From: CBDUXP01 sp965371225 [NCBI: uncultured bacterium]
GTDB lineage: Bacteria; Abyssobacteria; SURF-5; CBDUXP01
Length of the DNA: 64,000 nt
Direction of reading: 5' to 3'
Assembly: GCA_965371225.1 (NCBI GenBank)
Contig: CBDUXP010000018.1
Location: 7,974-71,973, forward strand
The stretch's first letter is position 1. Each line of letters begins with the position of its first letter. Shown here piece after piece: positions 24,308 to 34,145 of this stretch. The translations under genes and the position numbers were made by a program. Under the pieces are notes generated by a model. It made no database searches. It worked only from the letters and a program-made list of their open reading frames with translations, and was not told the origin of the DNA.

Positions 24308-25915
24308 GTGCTGGGGGGTGTCAGGGGCGGGGCCCCGCCGCACCGGTGGGGGGTACGGCGCTGGTGTGCGTGCCTGGTGGCGCTCGCGGTGGCGCCGGCG
24401 CCGGCCGCGGCGGAACGCACGCTGACGCTGCAGCAGTGTCACCTGGCCGCGCTGGACGCCAACCCCACGATCCGCGCCGCGGAACTGGAACCGTTGTTGG
24501 CGGAGGCCGACTACCTGGCGGCGCAGGGGTTGTTCGATCCGACGGTGACCCTCAACTACACCGTGACCGATCGGACGGATCCGCTGAACCAGCGCACGAT
24601 CCTGTCACTGCAAGGGGTGGTCCGCGCGATTGATTCAACCACGACGGTGGTCGGCGGCGGCGTGGGCGGCCTGATCGCCTCGGGCGCGCAGTACAGCATC
24701 AGCTTCTCGCGCACGCGCTCCGATTCCACCATCAACGCCGCGTTCGGGACGTCCGGCGAGTACGAGATGGACCTGACCGGCTCCCTGACGCAGCCGGTCC
24801 TGCGCAATTTCGGTATCGCCATTACCACGACGAATCTGCGGGTCGCTGACCTGGAGCGGACCGCCGCCAACGCCCGCCTTCGTTCCACCGTAATCGACAC
24901 CCTCTTCACTGTGGAACGCGCCTACTGGCAGTTGGTGCTGGCGCAGGAGCAGGCGCGGGTGCAGCAGAACGGCTTGGCGCTGGCGGACGCGCTGGTAGCC
25001 GAGACACAGGTGCGCTTGGACGTGGGCGTGGTGGCGCCCCTGGCCGTGGTCGAGGCGGAAACGGCGCGGGCGCGCCGGCAGGAGGGCGTCCTGCTCGCCG
25101 CGCAGGCGGAGGGGGACGCCCAGGATAACCTGCACCGGTTGCTCGCCCCGCGGGCGGCCGCCGCGTTCTGGACCGATGCGGTCACGCCCACCGACACGCC
25201 GGGCCTGGAGCTGGTCGGGCTCGACGTGGACCGGCTGGTGCGCGACTCCCTGCGCGCGCGGCCGGAGTTGGAGCTGCTGCGCGTCGCGCTCCTCCAGGCG
25301 CGGATGGCGACCGCCTTCCGGAAGAACCAGCGGCTGCCGGAAGTGAACCTCCGCGCGGAGTATGGGTGGCGCTCCATCGAGACCAGTCCCCATGAGGCGT
25401 TCGACGATCTGTTCAGCGGCAATCGGCCCCACTGGCTCCTCGGGGTGGAGGTGCGCGTGCCCTGGGGCAACCGGGATGCGCGCGGCACGTACCGGCGCGC
25501 GCGGCTCACGGAGCGCGGCGCCGAGTTTCAGCGGCGGCGAACCGAACAGGTGATCGTGCAGGATGCCCGCACCGCCGCGCGGGAGGTGGCCGCCCGCCTG
25601 CAACAGGTGGAAGCCACCCGGGCCGCACAGCGGCTGCAGGAGCAGCAGGTGGCCGCGGAGGAAGCCAAGCTGGAAGTGGGCGTGGCGACCCCATTCGACG
25701 TGCGCCAAAAACAGGACGATATGATCGACGCTCAGGGGCGGGCCCTAGAGGCCCTCATCGGCTACCGCACCAGCGTGGCGAATCTCGCCCGGGCCCGAGG
25801 CCGGTACCTGGAGCGGATCGGCGTGGGGATCACGATCGGCCCGGACCGGGACGTCGCGTCCCCGGCCACGATGGTTCCCGGCAGGGATGCGGATCCGGAC
25901 GTGGGGATCGACTGA
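24308..25915 (+). CDS. TolC-family outer-membrane channel, copy 2
   Basis: A 535-residue paralogue of the previous gene, two bases after its stop (GTG start). Signal sequence at about 1-37 (ALAVAPAPAAA). It shares AQGLFDPTVTLNYT, QPVLRNFGIA and the paired motifs LDVGVVAPLAVVEAE and LEVGVATPFDVRQKQ. Two tandem TolC paralogues without pump genes may form alternative outer-membrane ducts or serve a transporter elsewhere. Confidence 0.9.
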   Translation: MLGGVRGGAPPHRWGVRRWCACLVALAVAPAPAAAERTLTLQQCHLAALDANPTIRAAELEPLLAEADYLAAQGLFDPTVTLNYTVTDRTDPLNQRTILSLQGVVRAIDSTTTVVGGGVGGLIASGAQYSISFSRTRSDSTINAAFGTSGEYEMDLTGSLTQPVLRNFGIAITTTNLRVADLERTAANARLRSTVIDTLFTVERAYWQLVLAQEQARVQQNGLALADALVAETQVRLDVGVVAPLAVVEAETARARRQEGVLLAAQAEGDAQDNLHRLLAPRAAAAFWTDAVTPTDTPGLELVGLDVDRLVRDSLRARPELELLRVALLQARMATAFRKNQRLPEVNLRAEYGWRSIETSPHEAFDDLFSGNRPHWLLGVEVRVPWGNRDARGTYRRARLTERGAEFQRRRTEQVIVQDARTAAREVAARLQQVEATRAAQRLQEQQVAAEEAKLEVGVATPFDVRQKQDDMIDAQGRALEALIGYRTSVANLARARGRYLERIGVGITIGPDRDVASPATMVPGRDADPDVGID

Positions 25916-25948
25916 CGCGGAATCGGACGGAGCGCGCCGCGCGCCGCC

Positions 25949-26398
25949 CTAATTGACGAGGGACTGGGCCGGGAGGGTCTGCTCGTCGCAGGGGATGCAG
26001 AGGTCGGCGGCCGTCCGGCGCCCGAACACCTCTTGCAGGGCGGAGACGGCCTCGAAGAGCACGGGCCGAATGCGGCAATTCGTGCGGCGGCTCTCCGGAC
26101 AGACCTGAGCGTCCGCGAGGCACTCGTACATAGAGATGGGGCCCTCGACCGCCTCGATGATCTCGAGCAGCGTAATTTCGCCGGCGGGCCGGCTCAAGGC
26201 AAAGCCACCGCCTGCGCCGCGGTGGCTGCTCACGATGTTCCCCCGGGCCAGGGACTGGAAGATCTTGCCCAGAAAGCTCACGGGTACGTCCTGTGCCTGG
26301 GAGATTTCCGACAGCATGCAGACCGAGCCGTGGGGTTTACCGGCCAGGTATTGGATGCCTCGGAGCGCGTATTCGGAGGCCCGGGTGAGCTGAATCAT
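25949..26398 (-). CDS. Rrf2-family transcriptional regulator with three cysteines
   Basis: A 149-residue winged-helix regulator (residues 1-85: LTRASEYALRGIQYLAG, then SQAQDVPVSFLGKIFQSL and RGAGGGFALSRP). Three cysteines C93, C100 and C108 are spaced as C-x6-C-x7-C, the place where IscR/NsrR/RirA proteins bind a [2Fe-2S] or [4Fe-4S] cluster, so it probably senses iron-sulfur, oxygen or nitric oxide status. Two more cysteines (CIPC, near 133-136) lie in the tail. An imperfect palindrome over its own promoter suggests autoregulation. No isc/suf genes are adjacent, so the regulon is unknown. Confidence 0.9.
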   Translation of the reverse strand: MIQLTRASEYALRGIQYLAGKPHGSVCMLSEISQAQDVPVSFLGKIFQSLARGNIVSSHRGAGGGFALSRPAGEITLLEIIEAVEGPISMYECLADAQVCPESRRTNCRIRPVLFEAVSALQEVFGRRTAADLCIPCDEQTLPAQSLVN

Positions 26399-26418
26399 GA
26401 CACAAACTGGGTCGAAGA

Positions 26419-26444
26419 AATAACAGACCGAGTACTCTATTTTA
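26419..26444 (-). promoter_or_regulatory. -10 element and candidate operator of the Rrf2 gene
   Basis: Reading the - strand, TAAAAT (26444-26439) is a -10 element with a predicted leader of about 34 nt. The 23-base segment 26419-26441 is an imperfect palindrome: its ends read AATA and TATT on either strand, with a conserved AC inside. The AT-rich ends and size are similar to known Rrf2/IscR-type sites. Confidence 0.45.
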
Positions 26445-26495
26445 GCAGTTTCGCCCGGACCGGGCTAGCGGCCGGCGCCTGTGCTCAATCAGGCT

Positions 26496-27137
26496 CTACA
26501 GGCCCCAGAAGGCGATGCGCTGGCACGCGGCCATTACCGGGCCCAGAATGGCGCGAAACCCCCCGGTAAAGAGGAGAAACAGCAGGATGAAGGGGCCGTA
26601 CTGGTAGAACTTGTGGACGTTCCACCGGACGTGCATGGGCAGAAAGTGTTTGCCAAACTGGAACCCGTCCAGGGGCGGGATGGGGATCAGGTTGAACACC
26701 CCGAGCAGCACGTTGATGGCGAAGAGCATGTACAGCACTCGGACCAGGGGCAGCGGCGCGTGGTCCAGCCCGCCGGACACCAGGGCGAGGCAGCGGATGA
26801 GCACCGCGGCGCCGATGGCGATACAGAAGTTCGCGAAAATCCCGGCCAGGGACACGAGCATGTCATCCCGGCGGTAGCGCCCGAAGTTCCGCGGATTGAC
26901 GGGCACCGGCTTCGCCCAGCCGAAGATGGGCACGGGCACCGGCGAGAGCAGTTGGACCATGGGAATGAGCGCCGTGCCGATGGGATCGATGTGCGCGAAG
27001 GGGTTCAGGGTCATACGCCCTTGCAGGCGCGCCGTATCATCCCCGCACAGGTGGGCCGTCCATGCATGCCCGAATTCGTGGACGCACAGCGAGAACAGCA
27101 GCATCAGGTAGGTGACAAATGCGGCTTGGAGATCCAT
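26496..27137 (-). CDS. Site-2-type zinc metalloprotease (peptidase M50 family)
   Basis: A 213-residue polytopic membrane protein. HEFGH (H20, E21, H24) in the first helix is the zinc-binding motif, and PPLDGFQFG supplies the third ligand (Asp of LDG). The segment PVPVNPRNFGRYRRDDMLVSLAG is typical of the small YwhC-like M50 proteins, which cleave transmembrane segments; substrates are usually unknown. I chose ATG 27137 (MDLQAAFV) because it starts at the first helix; the 26 residues upstream are Pro/Arg-rich and not family-like. Confidence 0.9.
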   Translation of the reverse strand: MDLQAAFVTYLMLLFSLCVHEFGHAWTAHLCGDDTARLQGRMTLNPFAHIDPIGTALIPMVQLLSPVPVPIFGWAKPVPVNPRNFGRYRRDDMLVSLAGIFANFCIAIGAAVLIRCLALVSGGLDHAPLPLVRVLYMLFAINVLLGVFNLIPIPPLDGFQFGKHFLPMHVRWNVHKFYQYGPFILLFLLFTGGFRAILGPVMAACQRIAFWGL

Positions 27138-27221
27138 ACGTTTCCGCCGAAACGGTAACGGCGGCCTGGGGCCGCCTCCACCGATCAGTCTAGCCGGGGT
27201 TGGGGCACGCCGCAACGTGCC

Positions 27222-28328
27222 CTAACGCGCCGTCCCCTGTGCGCCGTCCCGCCGGGCGGCGGCGAAGGCCTCCAGGTGCCGGCGTTCCTCCGCGGTGAGG
27301 TGCGTCGGCAGCGCCACGGTCACGTGCACGTAGTGATCCCCCCGCGGCTGGCCCGGGACCTCGACTCCCTTGCCGCGCAGCCGCAGCTTCGCGCCCGGCT
27401 GCGTGCCCGGCGGGATGTGCAGCTTCACGGGCGCGTCCATCGTAGGTACCTCCACCGTCGCGCCAAGCATCGCCTGAGCCACGTCGATGGTCACGTCCGT
27501 GTGCAGGTCCCGCCCCTCCCGCCGGAGGCCGGGGTCGGGCTGCAGGCTAACCAACAGGATCAGATCCCCCGGCGGCCCGTGCTCCGGACTGTGGTGCCCC
27601 TGGCCGCCGAGTCGAATTTTCTGCCCGGTGTCGATCCCGGCCGGCACGTTCACGTTGACCGTGTGCCGCTTGGGCGCGACGCCGCGTCCCGCGCACAACG
27701 CGCACGGGTGGCTCACGCGCGTTCCCTTGCCGCCGCAGTTGGGGCAGGGTTGGCTGAAGCCCAGGCCCTGGGAGAGCATGCCGTGTCCGCCACAGCGGGG
27801 GCATGGTGCCGGGGCGCTGCCGGGTGCCGCACCGCTGCCGCCGCACGTGCCACACGTCTCGTTGCGGTTCACGCTGATCTGCTGCTTGCCGCCCGCGAGC
27901 GCGTCCCGTAACGGCAGGCGGATTTCGGCAAGGATGTCCTGGCCCTTCGCGGGCTCCCGCGGCCGCGCCCGGCCGCCGAACGCATCGCCACCGAACAGGT
28001 CGGAGATGCCGCCGCCGAAGAACCGCTCGAAGATGTCGTTGAGATCCGCGAAATCCCCCGCGTTGCCCGGGCGGCCGCCGCCGCCGGGGCCGAAGCCCGC
28101 GCCGCCGAACGTGCGCATCTGGTCGTACTGCGCCCGCTTCTTCGGATCGCTCAGGACTTCATGCGCGCCGGACACTTCCTTGAACTTCTGTTCAGCCTGC
28201 GGATTGCCTTGATTCGCGTCCGGATGGTACTGCTTCGCTAGGCGGCGGTACGCCTTCTTGATCTCCTCCGGCGAAGCGTTGGTGCTGACGCCCAGCACGT
28301 CGTACAGGTCCGGGGTTTTGGTCGGCAT
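27222..28328 (-). CDS. dnaJ: DnaJ-type Hsp40 co-chaperone
   Basis: A 368-residue type I J-protein. The J domain is at residues 7-70 with HPD at 35-37. A Gly/Phe/Arg-rich region ([14 protein letters not shown]) is followed by four zinc-finger repeats ([32 protein letters not shown]) at about 160-225, then the two C-terminal substrate-binding domains. It stimulates DnaK ATPase and presents clients. No dnaK or grpE is adjacent. ATG 28328 gives the normal N-terminus [14 protein letters not shown]; the open frame upstream is noise. A -10-like TAGAAT lies about 40 bases upstream. Confidence 0.93.
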   Translation of the reverse strand: MPTKTPDLYDVLGVSTNASPEEIKKAYRRLAKQYHPDANQGNPQAEQKFKEVSGAHEVLSDPKKRAQYDQMRTFGGAGFGPGGGGRPGNAGDFADLNDIFERFFGGGISDLFGGDAFGGRARPREPAKGQDILAEIRLPLRDALAGGKQQISVNRNETCGTCGGSGAAPGSAPAPCPRCGGHGMLSQGLGFSQPCPNCGGKGTRVSHPCALCAGRGVAPKRHTVNVNVPAGIDTGQKIRLGGQGHHSPEHGPPGDLILLVSLQPDPGLRREGRDLHTDVTIDVAQAMLGATVEVPTMDAPVKLHIPPGTQPGAKLRLRGKGVEVPGQPRGDHYVHVTVALPTHLTAEERRHLEAFAAARRDGAQGTAR

Positions 28329-28389
28329 GGGATCGCGGCAGCCGAGCGAGCCGCCCGGCCAACCTATTCTACCAATCCGGGGGGGCGCG

Positions 28390-29559
28390 TCATTCAGCGG
28401 GTGCGGCCCGCGGTCCCGCGAGTAATTCCACGGCGAAGTCCGCCAGCGCGGCCGCGACGATCTCGTTGCCCGCGTCGCCGTAGTGGCACGAATCGTAAAA
28501 AATCTGCCGGTCCACCGCGTCGAACACCCCGCGCAGATCCCGGTAACCGAAATTCGGCCGGTGGAACGCGCGCAGCGTCGCGTCAATGGCGTCATACGCC
28601 GCCCCCGTGTATTCCAAGTAGTCGGGAATTTCCTGGTAGCGAAACTGCTCCCACCCACTCAGCGCTTTTCGGGTGTGGCCGAGGTGCGGCTGCAGCGCAA
28701 ACCCGTAGGGCACGCCCAGGTCCGCCAGGTCATCCGCCGCGGTGCGCACGTTGCGCCCCAACGTGGCCGCGATCTTGTCCGCCGCCGGGCGGTCCGGCAC
28801 CGGCGTCACCAGGTTCGGCAGCTTCGCCCGGCCGCCCAGCGTCTGCGACAGGGACAGCAGTTCGAAAAAGTACTCCTCCGGCCAGTTGCGGAACCAGGAA
28901 CTCTCGTACCCGAGAAACCCCCAAGAGGGATCGTTGTTCCCGCTGAGCGCCAGGACCAGGTCCGGCTCCCACTCGATGATGCGATGGCTGATGAAGAGCG
29001 CCTCCTGCACCGTCGCCCAGCCGGGATTCGCGGCCGCAAACACCTCGACCGTTTCGGGCGCCCGGCCGAGGCGCCGGGCCAATCCCCCGCGCAGGTACGC
29101 GTGGATGGTGCGGTCCTCGCTCGGGGCGCCGACGCTGAACGCCGCCGAACCGCCCACGAGAAACACGCGGAGCATGCCCGCGGGTTTCGGCATCGCCACG
29201 TCGTGGTCCGCGCGCAGTTGCTGCCGGTTGATGTGCGCGTTCAAGTGTACGCCGGGCAATGGCGCCGCGCCCACCAGCGGCGTCGGCACCTGCGGCGGCA
29301 TCCAGAGATAGTCGCGGAGGTGTGCGTGCGCGGCGCGCACGTCCAGGTAGGCCGCCGCCGTCCCGTTGAACGCGTCGCGATCGATCATGTCCGCGACCGA
29401 CGTGGGGCCCTGCGTCTTATCGTAGCTGCGGCGCAGGGGCAGGCTCGTGGCGTAGAAGCCCGCGCCCGCGCCGATGCCCAGGAACGCGAGCGCGATCAGC
29501 GCCGGCAGCAGCGTCGTGACGAGTCGCCGCGGGCGCGGCCGCTCAGGCGTTTCATCCAT
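28390..29559 (-). CDS. Membrane-anchored SGNH-hydrolase-like protein, copy 1
   Basis: A 389-residue protein with an N-terminal membrane helix (residues about 15-37, [20 protein letters not shown]). The block [15 protein letters not shown] resembles block I of SGNH hydrolases (GGS instead of GDS). [13 protein letters not shown] corresponds to block III with the Asn. [10 protein letters not shown] near the C-terminus carries the catalytic Asp-x-x-His pair. Such proteins are often acyl-esterases acting on cell-surface glycans. The active Ser is present, but the Asp of GDS is missing. A second SGNH protein lies at 60304-61554. Confidence 0.7.
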   Translation of the reverse strand: MDETPERPRPRRLVTTLLPALIALAFLGIGAGAGFYATSLPLRRSYDKTQGPTSVADMIDRDAFNGTAAAYLDVRAAHAHLRDYLWMPPQVPTPLVGAAPLPGVHLNAHINRQQLRADHDVAMPKPAGMLRVFLVGGSAAFSVGAPSEDRTIHAYLRGGLARRLGRAPETVEVFAAANPGWATVQEALFISHRIIEWEPDLVLALSGNNDPSWGFLGYESSWFRNWPEEYFFELLSLSQTLGGRAKLPNLVTPVPDRPAADKIAATLGRNVRTAADDLADLGVPYGFALQPHLGHTRKALSGWEQFRYQEIPDYLEYTGAAYDAIDATLRAFHRPNFGYRDLRGVFDAVDRQIFYDSCHYGDAGNEIVAAALADFAVELLAGPRAAPAE

Positions 29560-29571
29560 CCGGCCGCGAGT

Positions 29572-31977
29572 CTAGCACGCGCGGTCGGGTTGGGCTGCGG
29601 ACATGGACGCGGGAGCCGCGGCCTCGTAGGCGCGCGTCGGCAACAGGAGCCACGCGGCGACGTAGAGCGCGGCGCCGAGGAGGGACACGCGCGTGAAGCC
29701 GACGGTCATGGCGAGCGCGAGGGAGAAGACGGTGGCCAGCACGCTCGCCGCCCCGTTCAGCGCCCAGTACCACGCCTTGTTGCCGTCGCCGAACTGCACC
29801 ATGCCCACGGGGAACGCGAAGCCCATGAGAAATCCCACCGGGCCCAACGCCAACGCGGTGAGCGCCACGCGCGCGGGGAACGGCAAGCCGAGCGTGGCGG
29901 TGAAGAGCGGCGCGAACGCCAGCGTGAGCCCGGCGACGGCGAGCGGTAAGAGGAACCCGAACCGCTTCACTACCGCGACCGGCACGCGCGCCGCCGTGAT
30001 GGACCCGAGGCCGGCGCCGAGCAGGAGCGTCGCAATGACGACGGTGGTTGCGTAGCTCGGGTGCCCCAGGTACAGGATGAACCGCTGGACCCACGGGGCT
30101 TCGGCCAACATGAACGCCAGCCCGATGCACGCGAAGTACCCGGACCCGCGCCAGAAGCCGGGGTGCCGCTCGAGCCGCCGCGCGAGCAGGAACGGCGAGA
30201 AGAACAACGCTACGGTGACCACCGTCATGATCGAGAGCAGCAGACGCAGCAGCACCGCCGCGTGGTCGTTCGTCGAGAGCGCGTCCGACTCCAGCCATTG
30301 CGTACGGCCGAAGATGGGCACGTTCTGGAAGAAGAACGGCTTGTCATCCGTGGGTGGGGCGATCTCGAAGCCGGACGCGTGCAGCGCCGCCGTCCCGCCG
30401 CGCAACGTGCGCACCACGAGCGGCGCCGCCAGATCGTCCGCGTCCCCCGCCGGCCAGTGCAAGGTGAAGCCGCGCTCCGCGCACACGGCCCGCAACCGCG
30501 CCAGGCGTTCGCCGGTCCACGAGTGCCGGGCGACGAGCACCGTGCCCATGGCCGACGCTTGTACCACCGCCACGTGGTCCAGCGGCGCGGCCAGCCCTTC
30601 GAGGTCCAGGGCGTGCGCCGCCATGAGCGCGATGCGCGTACTCTCCAACTGCCGGGGCCCGCGCGTCCACCGGGTGATAGACACGAGCCCGTCGGCGGAG
30701 AGGCGCGACCAGTACAGGCGCATGGCCTCCACGGTATAAAGGTAGTTTTCGCTCAGCGCGTAGGCCCCCGCGGCCGTGGCCGCCCAGCTATCGATCAGCG
30801 AAATCTGAATGACGTCATAGTCGCCCGCCGCATAGGTGAGAAAGCTGCGTCCCTCGCGCGCGATGCCGGTGACGCCCGGCCGGTGGTAGATGTCCCCGCT
30901 GAACTCGCCGAAGGGGCCCGAGACAGCGTCGATGATGTGCGGATTCAGTTCCACCGCATCCACCGCCGTCACGCCCGCCCGCAGAGCGGTGAGAATGTCG
31001 CGGCCGCCGCCCGCGCCGATGATGCACGCCCGCGCCGGCGCGCCCGCCTGATACCCGACGCTCGTCACGTCATAGAAGAGATACTCCAGCGCGTCTGGGT
31101 CCGTCGCGTGTTTCGTGATAGGCGTCCCCGCCGACCCGTCCTGCTCGAGCCAGAGCTGTTCGATTTTTGCGCCTGCGAAATCGAAGTTCGTGCCCATCCC
31201 CCACACGAAACCCGTCTCTTTGTCGTCCAGAAAAAAGATGTTCGGAAACACGGTCAACCGCGCCGTCGGGGTCCAGCGCTCGTACAGCAAGTCCTTCGGC
31301 TCGCGGTACTGCTTGCCGTACCGCAACTGAAACGGCTCGCCCCAGGCCATGCACGCCGCCACCGCCGCGACGATGACGAGCGCGCTGCGCGGCCGCGGCC
31401 GGCAGACGAGCGCCGCCGCGCACAGCGGCAGGACCCCGGCGCCGGCGATGAGGAGCGGGGTGGGAATGTAGCGCATCAGGGGCACGACGGCGAACGCGGC
31501 CAGGGTGGCGCCGAGCAGGTCGGCCCCGTACATGCGGCCGATGGCGCGGCCCGGCGCCTGCAGCAGCAGGATGCACACGGCGGCCCCCAGGGCGAGGAAC
31601 GGCACGAACACGCACGCGAGGGCCAGCAGCAGCGTCGTCTGCAGGAGGTTGCCGAGGCTGGGGAACAAGCCGCCGATGGCGGGCGTGAAATAGCCGAGCT
31701 TGAACAGGGCGATGATGGACGCGGGCACCGCCACACCCGCCGTGAGGAGCGCGGTGCGCAGGGTCCCGGCCCGCGGGGGGCGGAGCGCGAACCAGACGCC
31801 GGGCAGGCCGAGGCCGAGCATGGCCAGAGCGATGGATAGGAACGCGAAGTGGTACCACAGGATCACGCTGAGCACGCGGGTGATCGCCACTTCGTACAGC
31901 AGCACGGTGCCCGCCACCAGCGCCATGGCCGCGTACGCGCGTGGAGCGGGCGTTGCCGCTGTGTTCTCGCCTGTCAT
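29572..31977 (-). CDS. Polytopic membrane protein with a spermidine-synthase-like domain
   Basis: An 801-residue protein. It starts with hydrophobic helices (AYAAMALVAGTVLLYEVAITR) and has many more up to about residue 245. A Rossmann methyltransferase-like domain follows at about 300-520 (ACIIGAGGGRDILTALRAG, VDAVELNPHIIDAV, YDVIQISLIDSWAATAAGAY), and a second membrane block at about 590-790. The family is widespread and usually annotated as a spermidine-synthase-like membrane protein; its reaction is not established. The glycine-rich aminopropyltransferase/SAM motif is intact. A TATAGT -10 lies 40 bases upstream. Confidence 0.8.
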   Translation of the reverse strand: MTGENTAATPAPRAYAAMALVAGTVLLYEVAITRVLSVILWYHFAFLSIALAMLGLGLPGVWFALRPPRAGTLRTALLTAGVAVPASIIALFKLGYFTPAIGGLFPSLGNLLQTTLLLALACVFVPFLALGAAVCILLLQAPGRAIGRMYGADLLGATLAAFAVVPLMRYIPTPLLIAGAGVLPLCAAALVCRPRPRSALVIVAAVAACMAWGEPFQLRYGKQYREPKDLLYERWTPTARLTVFPNIFFLDDKETGFVWGMGTNFDFAGAKIEQLWLEQDGSAGTPITKHATDPDALEYLFYDVTSVGYQAGAPARACIIGAGGGRDILTALRAGVTAVDAVELNPHIIDAVSGPFGEFSGDIYHRPGVTGIAREGRSFLTYAAGDYDVIQISLIDSWAATAAGAYALSENYLYTVEAMRLYWSRLSADGLVSITRWTRGPRQLESTRIALMAAHALDLEGLAAPLDHVAVVQASAMGTVLVARHSWTGERLARLRAVCAERGFTLHWPAGDADDLAAPLVVRTLRGGTAALHASGFEIAPPTDDKPFFFQNVPIFGRTQWLESDALSTNDHAAVLLRLLLSIMTVVTVALFFSPFLLARRLERHPGFWRGSGYFACIGLAFMLAEAPWVQRFILYLGHPSYATTVVIATLLLGAGLGSITAARVPVAVVKRFGFLLPLAVAGLTLAFAPLFTATLGLPFPARVALTALALGPVGFLMGFAFPVGMVQFGDGNKAWYWALNGAASVLATVFSLALAMTVGFTRVSLLGAALYVAAWLLLPTRAYEAAAPASMSAAQPDRAC

Positions 31978-32095
31978 CGCACTGCTCGCCCGCCCCCCTG
32001 CAAAACGCGGCCACTATAGCAGCATCAAAAACACCGCCGCCCGGCGGTGCGCGGGGCACGGCCGGGCGGGGGCAAGCGACTCAGGTGAGGGGCGC

Positions 32096-33511
32096 TTAGA
32101 TGTCGTAGTACAAGTGGAACTCGTAGGGGTGCGGCCGCTGGCGCAGCGCGTCCACCTCTTCGGTCCGCTTGTAGTCCAGCCAGGTCTCGAGCACGTCCGG
32201 CGTGAACGCGTCGCCCTTCAGCAGCCACTCATGGCTCTGTTCCAGGTTGTCGAGCGCTTCGTCGAGGGAGCCGGGCAAGTGCTTGATCTGTGCGGCCTCC
32301 TCGGGCGGCAGATCGTACAGGTCCTTGTCCATCGGCTCGCCCGGATCGATCTTGTTCAACACGCCGTCGAGCCCCGCCAACAGCATGGCCGCGAACGCGA
32401 GGTACGGATTGCACGACGGGTCGGGCGACCGAAACTCCACGCGCTTCGCCTTGGGACTCGCGCTGTAAACGGGGATCCGGCAGCAGGCCGAGCGGTTCCG
32501 GCTGGAGTACGCCAGGTTGACCGGGGCCTCGAAGCCCGGGATGAGCCGCTTGAAGCTGTTCGTCGTCGGATTGGTCAACGCCACGAGGGCGGGCGCGTGC
32601 TTGAGCAGCCCGCCGATGTAGTGCAGCCCCATCTCGCTGAAACCGGCGTACTTGTCGCCCGCGAACAGCGGCTTGCCGTCCTTCCACAGGCTCTGGTGCA
32701 CGTGCATGCCCGTGCCGTTGTCGTTCCAGAGCGGCTTGGGCATGAACGTGACCGTCTTGCCGTGCTGCGCGGCGGTGTTCTTGACGATGTATTTGTAGAG
32801 CATGAGCTGGTCGGCCATCTTCAAGATTTCCGCAAAGCGCATGTCGATCTCGGCCTGCCCGCCCGTGGCCACCTCGTGGTGCTGGCACTCGACTTCGATG
32901 CCGCACCGTTCCATGTTCAGCACCATCTCCGTGCGCAGGTCCTGGAACTTATCCATGGGGGGCACGGGGAAGTAGCCCTCCTTGTGGCGCGGCTTGTAGC
33001 CCAGGTTGCCGCCGGGCTCGTCGCGGCCCGTGTTCCACTGCCCCTCGATACTGTCCACGAAGTAGTACGACTCGTGCTCCCGCGTGTCGAACTGCACCGA
33101 ATCGAAGATGAAGAACTCGGCCTCGGGCCCGAAGTACGCGGTGTCGGCGACGCCGGTGGACTTCAGATACTCGATGGCCTTCTTCAGGATCGTGCGCGGG
33201 CACCGGCTGTAGGCCTCGCGGGTGATCGGGTCGGCGATGTCGCAGTACATCACCAGGGTGATGTGCTGCAGGAAGGGATCGATGAACGCCGTCGTCGGGT
33301 CCGGCATGACGAGCATGTCGGACTCGTGGATACCTTTCCACCCGCGGATGGAGGACCCGTCAAAGCCTAAGCCGTCCTCGAACGTCTCCTCCGAAATCTC
33401 GCTCGGCGGCACCGAGAAGTGTTGCTGCAGCCCCGGGAAGTCCTGGAACCGCAGGTCCACCATCTGCACGCCCTCATCCTTGATCCGTTTTACGACTTCA
33501 CCTGGGGTCAT
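32096..33511 (-). CDS. glnA: Glutamine synthetase type I
   Basis: Makes glutamine from glutamate, ammonia and ATP in a cytoplasmic dodecamer. The 471 residues have the GSI hallmarks: [37 protein letters not shown]-type metal and ATP segments ([19 protein letters not shown]) and NRSACCRIP. The adenylylation tyrosine is present (Y399 in [10 protein letters not shown]), so this is a GSI-beta enzyme controlled by GlnE. It lies 58 bases downstream of glnB and is co-transcribed with it, probably from the sigma-54 element at 33961-33976. ATG 33511 (MTPGEVVK) has AAGGAG upstream at a rather long spacing. Confidence 0.95.
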   Translation of the reverse strand: MTPGEVVKRIKDEGVQMVDLRFQDFPGLQQHFSVPPSEISEETFEDGLGFDGSSIRGWKGIHESDMLVMPDPTTAFIDPFLQHITLVMYCDIADPITREAYSRCPRTILKKAIEYLKSTGVADTAYFGPEAEFFIFDSVQFDTREHESYYFVDSIEGQWNTGRDEPGGNLGYKPRHKEGYFPVPPMDKFQDLRTEMVLNMERCGIEVECQHHEVATGGQAEIDMRFAEILKMADQLMLYKYIVKNTAAQHGKTVTFMPKPLWNDNGTGMHVHQSLWKDGKPLFAGDKYAGFSEMGLHYIGGLLKHAPALVALTNPTTNSFKRLIPGFEAPVNLAYSSRNRSACCRIPVYSASPKAKRVEFRSPDPSCNPYLAFAAMLLAGLDGVLNKIDPGEPMDKDLYDLPPEEAAQIKHLPGSLDEALDNLEQSHEWLLKGDAFTPDVLETWLDYKRTEEVDALRQRPHPYEFHLYYDI

Positions 33512-33569
33512 CGCTACTGCCTCGCTCCTTGTAGTTGCCTCCACCTCCGGACTCCCGTCCGGACGGGGC

Positions 33570-33941
<372 letters not shown>

Positions 33942-33960
33942 TCAGTCCGCAGGCCAATTG

Positions 33961-33976
33961 TGCAAGCCGGGTGCCA
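33961..33976 (-). promoter_or_regulatory. Sigma-54-like promoter of glnB-glnA
   Basis: On the - strand, TGGCACC-CGGC-TTGCA is a near-perfect -24/-12 element, with GG (33975-33974) and GC (33963-33962) separated by 10 bases. The predicted start near 33950 leaves a 40-base leader to glnB. NtrC-activated sigma-54 promoters of glnBA are well known in other proteobacteria. Confidence 0.8.
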
Positions 33977-34145
33977 CGCCAGCCGGGCGCGGAGAGTCGC
34001 TAAACCCCATAGGCTTCCGGACGTTTGGAAATGTCACGGCGCACTGGCTCCTGACAGCCGGCCGCCCGGCTGCCCATTCGCTGGGCAAGTGCGTAGGGCG
34101 CATGCAGCGCGCCGGCGCCCCCCGCCCCGCGAAAACCGCGACATC

